Origin: Flavobacterium alvei
Lineage (GTDB): Bacteria; Bacteroidota; Bacteroidia; Flavobacteriales; Flavobacteriaceae
Length of the DNA: 64,000 bases
NCBI RefSeq assembly: GCF_002920895.1
Contig: NZ_PQVG01000003.1
Span: forward strand, 291,879 to 355,878
Direction of reading: 5' to 3'
A model generated the notes under the pieces. That model was not told the origin of the DNA, made no database searches, and was given only the letters and a program-made list of their open reading frames with translations. Numbering within the stretch: position 1 is the first letter of the stretch; each line of letters starts with the position of its first letter. The translations under genes and the position numbers were made by a program. Of the stretch, positions 9,175 through 18,500 are shown one piece after another.

Positions 9175-9208
9175 AAAAAGGGAGACTTACTAATAAGTCT
9201 CCCTTTTT
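9175..9208 (-). terminator. Terminator after tsf
   Basis: A 15-bp perfect inverted repeat (AAAAAGGGAGACTTA, loop CTAA) begins 22 bases past the tsf stop and ends in a T-run on the minus strand. Because both arms end in A/T runs, it could also work in the other direction. Confidence 0.9.
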
Positions 9209-9230
9209 GGTATTGAATAATGAATTATAA

Positions 9231-10193
9231 TTATCCTAAAGTAACTCTTTTAAAACCTGTGATTTCAACATTGAATCCTTTAACATAATCACCCACTTTT
9301 TTGCTATCATCTTTGATGAAGTTTTGATCCAATAAGGCTTTCTCTTGGTCTAAAGTAGTGTTGTCAGAGATGAAACGTTGCACTTTTCCTGGAATAATTT
9401 TATCCCAAATTTGTTCTGGTTTGCCTTCAGCTTTTAATTCTGCTTTAGCATCTTCTTCAGCTTGTTTAATAACTTCAGGAGTTAATTGAGAGAATGAAAT
9501 GTATTTAGGAACATTTTTCAATGTTTTTCCTAAACGAGCAGCTTCTTCATTTTCTTTTTCGATGATAGCAATACGAGCAGCAAGTTCAGATTCAACGAAA
9601 GCTGGATCAAAATCTTTGTAAGATAAGGTGTCAGCTCCCATAGAAGCAACTTGCATAGAGATGTCTTTAGTTAAAACATCACCATTAGCAATTGGTGCAG
9701 AAATTGCAGTTAATGCAGCAATTTTGTTAACGTGAACATAAGATCCAACGAAAGCGCCTTCTAAAATTTCGAAACCACCGATTTCGATTTTTTCGCCAAT
9801 AACTCCAGTTTGCTCAATTAATTTTTCAGCAACAGTAATTCCGTTGAAATCTGAAGCTAAAAATTCTTCTTTAGAAGAAAAGTTGATTGCTTTTTCAACT
9901 AATTCTTTAGCTAAAGTTACGAAAGCTTCATTTTTACCTACGAAATCAGTTTCGCAGTTCAAAGTGATGATAGCTCCTTTGGTTTTGTCAGCATTGATAA
10001 AAGAAACGGCAGCTCCTTCGCTAGACTCACGGTCAGAACGGTTAGCAGCCACTTTTTGTCCTTTTTCTCTAAGGTTTTGTATGGCTTTGTCGAAATCTCC
10101 ATCAGCTTCAACTAAAGCTTTTTTACAGTCCATCATTCCGGCACCTGTAGTTTGTCTTAATTTATTTACGTCTGCAGCAGTAATTGTTGCCAT
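9231..10193 (-). CDS. tsf: Translation elongation factor Ts
   Basis: 320 residues. EF-Ts exchanges GDP for GTP on EF-Tu. Seen: the N-terminal UBA-like region with LRQTTGAGMMDCKKALVEADGDFDKA (residues 12-37) and the EF-Tu contact motif NCETDFVGKNEAFV (about 79-92), both family hallmarks. Length is usual for Bacteroidota. It follows rpsB in the conserved rpsB-tsf order, but here the two are separated by 136 bases that contain a heptamer-period palindrome, so their expression may be partly uncoupled. Confidence 0.97.
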   Translation of the reverse strand: MATITAADVNKLRQTTGAGMMDCKKALVEADGDFDKAIQNLREKGQKVAANRSDRESSEGAAVSFINADKTKGAIITLNCETDFVGKNEAFVTLAKELVEKAINFSSKEEFLASDFNGITVAEKLIEQTGVIGEKIEIGGFEILEGAFVGSYVHVNKIAALTAISAPIANGDVLTKDISMQVASMGADTLSYKDFDPAFVESELAARIAIIEKENEEAARLGKTLKNVPKYISFSQLTPEVIKQAEEDAKAELKAEGKPEQIWDKIIPGKVQRFISDNTTLDQEKALLDQNFIKDDSKKVGDYVKGFNVEITGFKRVTLG

Positions 10194-10223
10194 AATAATA
10201 TGTTTTTAATGTTATAAAAGTAA

Positions 10224-10327
10224 AAATTCCAACCTTCAAATCCCAAATTCCAATTTTAACAAATTACTAACTAAACGTTACTAACTTTTTTGGAATTTGG
10301 AATTTAAAATTTGGAATTTAAAATTTG
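10224..10327. repeat. Heptamer-period palindrome between rpsB and tsf
   Basis: About 104 bases follow a 7-base period. The left part has units such as AAATTCC, AACCTTC, AAATCCC, AAATTCC; the middle has TACTAAC, TAAACGT, TACTAAC; the right part has TTGGAAT, TTGGAAT, TTAAAAT, TTGGAAT, TTAAAAT. Left and right words are complementary, so the transcript can fold into an imperfect long hairpin. The right part includes two perfect 14-base copies at 10296-10309 and 10310-10323. Confidence 0.85.
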
Positions 10328-10329
10328 TT

Positions 10330-11112
10330 TTATTCTTCAGTTGTTGGAGCTTCAACTTCAGCAGTTGCAACTTCAGCATCTACTTCTTCAGTAGCAGCTT
10401 CTGGTTGAATATCTGCTTCAGCACCTCTGTTTGATAAACCGTCAACTACCGCAGCAGTTACAATAGATAAAATTTTATCAATTGATTTGGAAGCATCGTC
10501 ATTTGCAGGGATAACATAATCTACCTCTCTTGGGTCAGAATTGGTATCAACCATTGCAAAAACTGGAATGTTTAATTTTTGAGCTTCTTTAATTGCGATG
10601 TGTTCAGCTTTGATATCTACTACGAACAATGCTGCAGGAAGTCTAGACATATCTGCGATTGAACCTAAGTTTTTCTCTAATTTAGCACGAAGACGATCTA
10701 CTTGCAAACGTTCTTTTTTAGAAAGTGTATTGAATGTTCCGTCTTTCTTCATTTTATCAATAGAAGACATTTTTTTTACTGCCTTTCTGATAGTTACAAA
10801 GTTAGTCAACATTCCACCAGGCCATCTTTCAGTAATGTAAGGCATGTTACAAGCTGCTGCTTTTTCGGCAACGATGTCTTTTGCTTGTTTTTTGGTAGCA
10901 ACAAATAATATTTTTCTACCTGATGCTGCAATTTTTTTCAAGGCTTCGTTAGCTTCTTCAATTTTTGCTGCAGTTTTATATAGATTGATAATGTGAATTC
11001 CATTACGTTCCATATAAATGTATGGAGCCATATTTGGATCCCATTTTCTAGTCATGTGTCCGAAGTGAACACCTGCTTCTAGTAATTCTTTTACTTCTAC
11101 TTTGTTTGACAT
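10330..11112 (-). CDS. rpsB: 30S ribosomal protein S2
   Basis: 260 residues. Begins with VEVKELLEAGVHFGHMTRKWDPNMAPYIYMERNGIHIINL, the classic S2 start, and contains PGGMLTNFVTIRKAVKK and the C-terminal signature region PVFAMVDTNSDPREVDYVIPANDDA. The last 30 residues are an acidic Glu/Ala/Thr-rich tail, common in Bacteroidota S2. It is the third gene of the rplM-rpsI-rpsB-tsf group. Confidence 0.97.
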   Translation of the reverse strand: MSNKVEVKELLEAGVHFGHMTRKWDPNMAPYIYMERNGIHIINLYKTAAKIEEANEALKKIAASGRKILFVATKKQAKDIVAEKAAACNMPYITERWPGGMLTNFVTIRKAVKKMSSIDKMKKDGTFNTLSKKERLQVDRLRAKLEKNLGSIADMSRLPAALFVVDIKAEHIAIKEAQKLNIPVFAMVDTNSDPREVDYVIPANDDASKSIDKILSIVTAAVVDGLSNRGAEADIQPEAATEEVDAEVATAEVEAPTTEE

Positions 11113-11158
11113 TTTTTATTTAGTTTACGTTCTGTTGATTAGCAATGTGTTTTTTTGG

Positions 11159-11214
11159 TTTGTTGTTTATTGTTTGTTGTTTCAACTCGAAACTATAAAC
11201 CATAAACTATAAAC
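11159..11214. repeat. Heptamer-period palindrome between rpsI and rpsB
   Basis: Eight consecutive 7-base units: TTTGTTG, TTTATTG, TTTGTTG, TTTCAAC, TCGAAAC, TATAAAC, CATAAAC, TATAAAC. The first half is rich in GTTT and the second in AAAC, so the halves pair around the CAACTCG centre with mismatches that recur at fixed positions in each heptamer. Confidence 0.85.
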
Positions 11215-11328
11215 TTTTCAACCCATTTAGATGCTAAACTAATTTCCCAACGCATCGGGACAACAACAACATTGTTTTTTAATTTAATTATCAATTTGTC
11301 TTGTACGAATTGCACAAGACAGGCAATA

Positions 11329-11715
11329 TTAACGTTTAGAGAATTGGAATCTCTTACGAGCTTTCTTCTGACCGAATTTTTTACGTTCAACCATTCTTGG
11401 GTCTCTTGTTAATAAACCTTCTGGTTTTAAGATAGCTCTGTTTCCTTCGCCAACTTCACACATTACTCTTGCTAAAGCCATTCTTACAGCTTCTGCTTGA
11501 CCAGTTGAACCTCCTCCGTAAACGTTTACTTTTACATCAAAGTTGGTTGCATTTTCTGTCATAGACATTGGTTGTAACACTTTGTATTGTAAAGTTGCAG
11601 TTGGGAAATAAGTTGCGAATGGTTTTTTGTTTACAGTGATAACTCCTGTTCCTTCTGAAACATATACACGTGCAACAGCGGTTTTTCTTCTACCGATTTT
11701 GTGAATTACTCCCAT
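11329..11715 (-). CDS. rpsI: 30S ribosomal protein S9
   Basis: 128 residues with the S9 pattern: IGRRKTAVARVYV at the start, VYGGGSTGQAEAVRMALARVM in the middle, and the basic C-terminus DPRMVERKKFGQKKARKRFQFSKR that reaches toward the P-site tRNA. The start ATG overlaps the rplM stop by one base (TAATG), indicating translational coupling with L13, its usual partner. Confidence 0.97.
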   Translation of the reverse strand: MGVIHKIGRRKTAVARVYVSEGTGVITVNKKPFATYFPTATLQYKVLQPMSMTENATNFDVKVNVYGGGSTGQAEAVRMALARVMCEVGEGNRAILKPEGLLTRDPRMVERKKFGQKKARKRFQFSKR

Positions 11716-12170
11716 TACTTAAGATCGTTTAGGTTAACAGTTCTAGGTTTTTGAGCTCCTTGTTTGTGCTCTGGTCCTACAACAACATTTAAATTTCTAA
11801 AAAGTTCTGCTCCTAATTTGTTTTTAGGCAACATACCTTTTACGGCTTTTTCTACTAATAATGCAGGGTTTTTTGCTTGCAATACTTTAGCAGTTAAAGT
11901 TCTTTGTCCTCCTGGATAACCTGTATGACGAACATATGTTTTTTCGTCTAGTTTGTTACCTGTAAGGTTGATTTTTTCTGAGTTGATAACAATTACGTTA
12001 TCTCCACAGTCCACGTGTGGGGTATAACTTGGCTTGTACTTCCCTCTAAGGATCATAGCGACCTTAGTTGCAAGACGTCCTAAGTTATGACCGTCAGCGT
12101 CTACCACGATCCATTCTTTAGATGCGGTTGCTTTGCTTGTCGATACTGTTTTGTAGCTTAATGCGTTCAC
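11715..12170 (-). CDS. rplM: 50S ribosomal protein L13
   Basis: 151 residues, full length. Seen: EWIVVDADGHNLGRLATKVAMILRGKYKPSYTPHVDCGDNVIVINSEKI near the N-terminus and the conserved VRHTGYPGGQRTLTAK and VEKAVKGMLPKNKLG motifs. First gene of the rplM-rpsI-rpsB-tsf group; a strong promoter lies 46 bases upstream. Confidence 0.97.
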   Translation of the reverse strand: MNALSYKTVSTSKATASKEWIVVDADGHNLGRLATKVAMILRGKYKPSYTPHVDCGDNVIVINSEKINLTGNKLDEKTYVRHTGYPGGQRTLTAKVLQAKNPALLVEKAVKGMLPKNKLGAELFRNLNVVVGPEHKQGAQKPRTVNLNDLK

Positions 12171-12215
12171 AATAATTTATTTTAATTAAACATTCCATTC
12201 CCAATAAAGGGAGTG

Positions 12216-12246
12216 CAAAAGTACAATTATTTTTTTGAAATGCAAA
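12216..12246 (-). promoter_or_regulatory. Promoter of the rplM ribosomal operon
   Basis: On the minus strand a TTTG (12243-12246) and a perfect -7 element TACTTTTG (12216-12223) are 19 bases apart, matching the Bacteroidota consensus TTG-N17-23-TAnnTTTG. The leader to the ATG is short and contains a small TCCC...GGGA hairpin; an autoregulatory ribosomal-protein leader is possible but not shown. Confidence 0.75.
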
Positions 12247-12641
12247 TACTCAGTAATTTTTATTTTATTCTGATAATCAGTCTGTAAACGGTTTGTTTTT
12301 TTGGACTGTGCTTTTCAAATTGTTTTGAATCTCTTTGTGTTGGTTTTTTGATGAAGCTTGTTTGATTTGTTTGACCATTAAGCAAGTCCTTTTTTTATTC
12401 TAAAAGAGTTGTTGCAGCAATGAGAATGGCTGTCTTTTTAGTTTTGAATAACAATACAAAAGTTTGTTTTTCGCTATCCGAAATTGGTAAGTTAAATTAA
12501 AACAGGGTTTAATTTTCTTTGAGGACTTTACTCACAACCCAATTTCTATCAAATAAAGTATTTTATTAAGGTTTATCATTGAGGCAACAATTCATTCTTC
12601 GTATTTTTTATTACCTTAGCAATTTAAAACTAATTTTATAT
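12247..12641. other. Non-coding stretch before the solitary lacI gene
   Basis: Nearly 400 T-rich bases between the rplM promoter and the start of the LacI gene at 12642. I see no credible ORF, no long inverted repeat, no heptamer array and no RNA gene. An upstream in-frame ATG at 12579 would only add 21 atypical hydrophobic residues to the regulator. A sequence AAACGGTTT near 12290 weakly resembles a LacI half-site pair. Confidence 0.6.
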
Positions 12642-13664
12642 ATGAAAGCTAAAGCTACTTTAAAACAAATCGCTAAAGAACTAAATGTTTCCGTTTCTAC
12701 TGTTTCAAAAGCTCTAAATGATAGTCCTGAAATTAGTGAACAAACCAAAACCAGAATTAAGGAATACGCAAAACTAAAAAATTATAAACCCAATGTAATT
12801 GGTCTGAATTTAAAAAACAGAAAGACCAAAACCATTGGCGTAATCATTCCTAATATTTTAAATTCATTTTTCGCCAAAGTTTTTACTGGAATCGAAAAAG
12901 TTGCCGAAGAGAAAGGATATAATGTAATCACTTGTATTTCTAACGAGTCTTTGAAGAAAGAAATTAGCACCATGGATATGTTGAGCAATGGAACAATCGA
13001 TGGCTTTATTTTGTCTCCATCAGAAGAAGCTCAAAAACTTCATGAATTCAATCACTTCAAAGAAATAATAAGCGAAGGAACACCAATTGTTATGTTCGAC
13101 AGAGTTGTTGACGAAGTAGAATGTGATAAAGTGGTTGTTGATGATTTTGATTCAGCTCTAAATGCAACTCAGTATTTGATAGATATTGGATGTAGAAATA
13201 TAGCTTTACTTTCTTCGGCAGATAATTTAAGTGTTGGGAAATTAAGAGCCAATGGGTATTTAAAAGCTTTGCAAAACAATAATATTAAGGTAAATCCAGA
13301 TTTAATTATCCGTACCGATTCTGAGGAGGATTTAAAAGAAAAGGCCGAAATTTTATTCGACAATAAATCAATTGATGGCGTTTTTGCTTTAGATGAAAAT
13401 GACTCGGTTGCTGCCTTGAGAATTAGTCTAAAAAAAGGATTTAAAATACCAGAAAATCTATCAATTATTGGTTTTGCCGATGGTATTCTTGCTTCAAGAA
13501 GATTATCTCCAAGTTTAACTACAGTTAGTCAACACGGACCAGAAATTGGTGAAGCAGCAGCAGAATTACTGATCGAAAGATTAGAAAAAGGAGAAAATGA
13601 AGCCCCGTATAAAACTACTGTAATCAAAACCGAATTAAGATTTCGAGAGTCAACAAGAACCTAA
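12642..13664 (+). CDS. LacI-family transcriptional regulator (solitary)
   Basis: 340 residues from the ATG at 12642 (MKAKATLKQIAKELNVSVSTVSKAL), chosen because this places the helix-turn-helix at residues 5-25 as in the paralogues. The rest is a sugar-binding-type sensor domain (KTKTIGVIIPNILNSFFAKVFTGIE onward). It is clearly closer to the maltodextrin-locus regulator at 55836 than to the sucrose one: both share NRKTKTIG, DGFIxS and VVMFDRV. No sugar gene is adjacent; neighbours are ribosomal genes and a convergent glycosyltransferase, so its targets lie elsewhere. Confidence 0.88.
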   Translation: MKAKATLKQIAKELNVSVSTVSKALNDSPEISEQTKTRIKEYAKLKNYKPNVIGLNLKNRKTKTIGVIIPNILNSFFAKVFTGIEKVAEEKGYNVITCISNESLKKEISTMDMLSNGTIDGFILSPSEEAQKLHEFNHFKEIISEGTPIVMFDRVVDEVECDKVVVDDFDSALNATQYLIDIGCRNIALLSSADNLSVGKLRANGYLKALQNNNIKVNPDLIIRTDSEEDLKEKAEILFDNKSIDGVFALDENDSVAALRISLKKGFKIPENLSIIGFADGILASRRLSPSLTTVSQHGPEIGEAAAELLIERLEKGENEAPYKTTVIKTELRFRESTRT

Positions 13665-13680
13665 TAATTGGAATTGAGAG

Positions 13681-13721
13681 ATTTATTTGAAGTTTTTATT
13701 ATTCAAAAACTTCAAATAAAT
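13681..13721. terminator. Bidirectional terminator shared by convergent genes
   Basis: A perfect 17-bp inverted repeat (ATTTATTTGAAGTTTTT, 7-base loop) 16 bases after the lacI stop. It also contains the last codons and stop of the convergent glycosyltransferase gene (LFEVFE then TAA at 13699), so the coding end and the terminator stem share the same bases. Confidence 0.85.
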
Positions 13722-14763
13722 GTTTCCAATTAATAGGGATTTCCAATAATGGTAATCCTTTATAATTTTCTATTTCCTTTAGATCTTCTATACTAAAATT
13801 GTCTTGTTTCGAATAAGGAACAAGACCTTCTTCTTTTAGTTTTTTGGCTAAATATTCTTGCTCATACTGACCTGGCGTTGGGATAAAATAAGCTTTTTTC
13901 TCCAATTTCACCAAGTCCATAATCGTGGTATAACCCGAGCGACATAACACAATTTCACTTTCGTTAAACGTTTGTTCCAGCTGCCTACTATTCATAAAAT
14001 TGTAAAAAGTAACATGGTCAATTTGTTCCTTTTTTTGGTCTTTTTCGACAATTCCTTTTATGAAAACAACACTTCCTTTGTATTTCAGAATTTCTATTTT
14101 TAGTTTGTCTTCCAATAATTCGCGTTGGGGTTCAGGGCCAGAAAGAATAATCATCAAATCATATAGTTTTGGTGTTTCTTTTTTTTGCATTCGACTCAAT
14201 GCTCCAATATATTTCAAATTAAAATCAGGATTTTCAATATGACCTAATTTGTATGATAAATTTGACGTTCCTTCAAAGTCGGGAACCCAACATTCATCGT
14301 GTTTTTTGATGATATGTTGGTGCAATATACTGGTAAACCAAGTGGTGCTTCCAGTCATTACATTCAATTGATGGGTCAAATAAACCGAGGGAATTTTTTT
14401 GCTAAAAACACCTAGCCTATTGTCAGAAATTATGCCGTCAATATCATATTTTTTAATCCATTTCCTGACTTTTTTCTCTTCTTTCCAAATCGCCTTAATC
14501 ATTTCAGGAAAGTTTTTCAATAATTTCCATTTAAAATTTTTGCCATTTTTAGCATATTCAATTTGGTAAGAAGGCAATTTAAGCGTTTGAACATAAGGAA
14601 ATTCTTTTTGCAATAATTCAAGTGCAATTCCATCAGAAGCTATAATGGGAATAAAGTTATTTTCTTGCAAGGCTTTAATAATTGGAATGCAGCGTGTTGC
14701 GTGACCCAAACCCCAATTTAAAGGGGCAATCAAAATGGTTTTGTTAGTAGTATTGAAACTCAT
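13699..14763 (-). CDS. MurG-like glycosyltransferase of unknown acceptor
   Basis: 354 residues, cytoplasmic or membrane-associated GT-B fold. The N-terminus has ILIAPLNWGLGHATRCIPIIKALQ, matching the GxGHxxR start of MurG/family-28-like enzymes; the C-terminal half has the nucleotide-sugar-binding pattern SEIVLCRSGYTTIMDLVKLEKKAYFIPTPGQYEQEYLAKKL. Conserved in Flavobacteriia as a glycosyltransferase of uncertain substrate; lipid or cell-envelope glycan synthesis is likely. It stands alone, convergent with the LacI gene. Confidence 0.75.
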   Translation of the reverse strand: MSFNTTNKTILIAPLNWGLGHATRCIPIIKALQENNFIPIIASDGIALELLQKEFPYVQTLKLPSYQIEYAKNGKNFKWKLLKNFPEMIKAIWKEEKKVRKWIKKYDIDGIISDNRLGVFSKKIPSVYLTHQLNVMTGSTTWFTSILHQHIIKKHDECWVPDFEGTSNLSYKLGHIENPDFNLKYIGALSRMQKKETPKLYDLMIILSGPEPQRELLEDKLKIEILKYKGSVVFIKGIVEKDQKKEQIDHVTFYNFMNSRQLEQTFNESEIVLCRSGYTTIMDLVKLEKKAYFIPTPGQYEQEYLAKKLKEEGLVPYSKQDNFSIEDLKEIENYKGLPLLEIPINWKHLFEVFE

Positions 14764-14854
14764 ATTTTTTACATCAAATTAAAAGCGAAAGGTATGAATT
14801 CAACAGCAAATCCTATTTTGAAAGTATTAATTTACCGTTAAGTTAAGGAATAAA

Positions 14855-14890
14855 AAAACTGTCCAAAAAAAAATAATTTTGGACAGTTTT
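14855..14890 (-). terminator. Terminator of the lysine-rich secreted protein gene
   Basis: 14-bp inverted repeat (AAAACTGTCCAAAA and its complement, 8-base A-rich loop) 16 bases after the stop of the 14907-15440 gene; on the minus strand it is followed by a run of seven T. Confidence 0.85.
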
Positions 14891-14906
14891 ATATTTTTCT
14901 AAAGAG

Positions 14907-15440
14907 TTAGTCTTGAATATAGGTTTTATTTCCGTTTTTATTGATGTAATATTTCCCTCCTCTAGAACCTGTATATACTTTTTTGCCTTTGTATTCTCCT
15001 GTTACTCTATCTGGAGTTTTTGGTGCTTTTTCGTTGGTTTCTTTATAAGTAGTTTTCTTGTTAGAATTTCCCTTAGTGTATTTTTCGTCTTTTATTTTAG
15101 CATCAATTTTGTTTACATCCGATTTGTTAGTTTTGGTGGCATTATTAGATTTTGATTTTACAGAAACATCTTTGTCATAATCATAACCCGATTTTTTAGT
15201 AGCTTCTTTAGTTGATTTGACTTTTGAATCGGCTTCTTTTTTAGTCTTTTCTTTTGTTGATTTTGTTTTCGAATCTGCCTCTTTTTTGGTAGATTTTACA
15301 GGAACATCTTTGTCGTAATTATAACTTGATTTTTTTTTGGTGGTTTCTTTACTTGTAGGTTCACTTTTTGATTTTGTGGTTTGAGCATAAAAAGTGTTTG
15401 AGAAAACAAAAAGGAAGCATAACAAAATTAATTTTTTCAT
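14907..15440 (-). CDS. Secreted Lys-rich protein with PBCV-type basic adaptor domain
   Basis: 177 residues. Signal peptide MKKLILLCFLFVFSNTFYAQ. Residues 21-140 are low-complexity Lys/Ser/Thr with internal repeats: YNYDKDVPVKS near 41 recurs as YDYDKDVSVKS near 86, and STKEKTKKEADSK-type units lie between. The C-terminus GEYKGKKVYTGSRGGKYYINKNGNKTYI matches the short PBCV-specific basic adaptor domain, a basic module found in viral and bacterial proteins. Role unknown; a polyanion- or envelope-binding protein is an inference. Confidence 0.7.
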   Translation of the reverse strand: MKKLILLCFLFVFSNTFYAQTTKSKSEPTSKETTKKKSSYNYDKDVPVKSTKKEADSKTKSTKEKTKKEADSKVKSTKEATKKSGYDYDKDVSVKSKSNNATKTNKSDVNKIDAKIKDEKYTKGNSNKKTTYKETNEKAPKTPDRVTGEYKGKKVYTGSRGGKYYINKNGNKTYIQD

Positions 15441-15516
15441 AATAATTTGATTTTAAGGTTTGAAGAATAAAGTTAATAAAAAAAATAGTACGGGTTTAAA
15501 TTTCTAAAACAATATT

Positions 15517-18500
15517 TTAAAAATAAGCTCTCAGTTGTACACTTCCCGTATGAATGGTTTGGCTAGTTTCGCTTTTTCGCCCTTGATAGTTGAAATTTAT
15601 ATCCAGAAAATTGGTTAGATTTTTTTGAAAAAGCAATCGCCAAGTCAGGTTTTGTCCTGCTTGCAATCCTTCAAGCATTTGAAATCCAACTGATGAAAGG
15701 TCGTTGCCAACAAATTTATTTTGGTAAAAAGAGATTTCTCCATTCATCGTAAAATTCTTTTTGCCAGCATAAGTGAAGGAGGTTCCAAATCTATTTTGGA
15801 GTAAAGTTTCTAAATTTCCAATTTGGTTTTCCTTGTTTTGAAGTTCATAAAATACATCCCAACTGGTGCTTTTGGAAAATAAATAACTGATTTTTGGCGC
15901 CAATTGATAGCCTTTTATTTCATAATTCTTGTCCGGATAATTTTCAGATGTCAAAGAGGTTTGGATGGTTTTTGCAAACATTCCAAACAACCAACTTTTT
16001 TTATATAAATGATTGTATTGTATTTGATTAGAGCTATTTTTGGCTTCTTGAGAACCAATGGAAAGTAAATTTTTATTTTCGTTTTGAACATAAGTGTAGG
16101 TTACAGAATGCCATTGTTTTCCTCGATTAAAAAACAAACTATTCCTGAAACTTGAACTCAATCCTAAAACATTTTTCTCTGATTTGCTAAACGGATTTAA
16201 ATCGAAATTATCGCCTTTGTTTTCAATTTTTCGATCAACGAGATAGGAAGTTTGATTGTAAAAATAAGAGACTATTTTCTTGAAACCCGCTTCGTTTTGC
16301 CATTGATTGGGGTTTAAAATCAAGGATTGTGAAAATTTATTTTGGTGTGTTTTAATATAAATTCGGTTGGGCAAATACACTCTAATATATTTGGCTTGGT
16401 CAGGAAAAGGAGCCACTTCAAACTCTTCTAATTCCTGAATTCCGTTGCTATTGTAGTCATTCCAAGTATAAACACCTTGCCCAACGGGCACTTCAAGATA
16501 AGTAAATTCCTGTTGTGGGATAGAACCTGAATTGGTTTCAAATACAGTAGTCCATTGTACTAATTGATTGAAAAAACGGTCGTTGTACATCATTCTGGAA
16601 TTCAATGAAGGTTCGTTTTTTCGGGTAGCATCTACAAAATTTAAAACACGATAATTCACAAAAAGCGACAAATCACTTTTACTAGTTTGAATCAATTTTG
16701 ATCTCAAAGCCAAAGTTTGCGAATTATTTACCCGTTGAATACTTCCGTTTTGCAAACTATCGTTGGCTCTTTTAAAATAACCCAATTCCACAAAAACTTT
16801 GGTGCTGTCGCCACGTCCAGCAAACAAACCATATTCCGTAAATCTTTGACTTAATGCCGAAAATTGATTATTGACTTTGTCTTTTTCTTGATTGTCTTCC
16901 AGTTTCAAGCTGGTTCCAACCCAATTTTTTTGGAAATGATATTTTACTTGGGTTTGATTTCGCAAGAATTTTGATGTTGAAACTGTTGCATCACTATTCA
17001 AAAAACTACCTCGGCTAAGAATATCCCAATTTTTCAATTTAAAATTAGCATTTAAAATATGACGATTGCCAGAGAAATTTCCAGTAAAATCCAATTTTTC
17101 GAATTGATAAGTCAAATTTCCTTTTTCAGGAAGAGTCATTTGCAAACCCGAAACTAGATAACTTTGGTTGCCAATTGTGGTGGTTCCCAAATTCCAATCT
17201 CGCCCAAATTCAATGCTGTAAAGGCGTTCGACTGTGCTGAAATCTTTTTGTGCAAATTGATAATTGGCAAAAGCATCTACCTTCCATTTTTTAGAAAACA
17301 GTCGCTGGCGTGCATTTATTTTTGTTGCCAAACCTGTATTATTAGAATCGTCAATGGACGAAAACAAGTTTTTATCGTTGTTGCTAAGGCCAATTTCAAA
17401 ATCAATCAAGGTTTTTTCGGTGGGATTGTATTTTCCTAAAAAGGTGGCAACCTGAGTTTTTATTGGTGCCACCAATAGAATAATAGGTTCGTAATTTCCT
17501 TGTGGAATTCCATTTAGGGGTTCGATATATTCATAAATTCTACTAATGGCGGCAGCGTTTTTCAGAATGTAATTTCCTTTATTGGCAGCCACTTGATTAA
17601 ATTTCACATTGTACAAAACATCCTGTGAATTATTCGAATATTCGAAAACTTCGACCCCATTGATGATCGTTTTTTTGTACAAAATTTTATTATCAGAATA
17701 AGAGTCCAGATAGGCAGATGGTGCTACCATTAAATTCATATCATCACCTGCATCGGCCAAAATTTGCGTTTGTTCAGTCGAAAGACTTTGTTGCAGAGGT
17801 TGATTTTTTAAATCGCTTTCAGAATACAAATAGCCGCCTAAACTCCATTTTTTATTTTCGTGAGTTCCGCCAACATAAGTGACTAATCGGGTGTAATTTT
17901 GTTCAGAATATTGGTATTCTATTGTAATTCTCATTTCGGAAGTAATGGTAAATAGCGGTGTAAACAGGATTTCACCAGCATTATAATCTATGGTGTAATC
18001 TTTGTTTTCGCCACGATTTAAAAGAATTCCGTTGACATAAACTCGTTCGGAACCTGAAATGACAAGAACATACAATTCGCCATTTTTGCCTACTAATTTG
18101 TATGGACCTTGATTGCCTTCTTGTCCTACAAAATTACTTTTAGCATATTGCCCTTTGACCAATGCCGCCGAAGCAAAAATATTGGTTTTGTTGTCCTCGC
18201 CTCCAAAGTCAAAACTGGTCGAAATTCCTTGGGCTTTTTTATTGAAATTTAGAAATTGGCTTTTGTGGTTTTCAAGAAAAACATCACCAGCACGAATATT
18301 CCATTTTTCGCTGAAAAGTTCCATGAAAATATTGTCAAATTGATCTAGCTTTTGAGAATATCCGCCATCTTGAAGCGGAATATTGTTGTCTTGCAAGGAA
18401 GCTCTCAGACTTACTTTGTCTGAAAGTTTTCCGGTGATTTGCAAATCGAGATTGGAGGTTAAAACCGAGTTTTGGTTGTTGCCAATGGTAATGCCTCGCG

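Noticed and set aside
10224..11214. Repeat arrays that could suggest CRISPR or attachment sites
   Set aside because: Units are 7 bases without spacers, and no cas, integrase or transposase gene is present.
12171..12641. A hidden small gene or structured RNA in the long gap before the orphan LacI gene
   Set aside because: No frame with credible codon use and no strong inverted repeat apart from a 4-bp leader hairpin.
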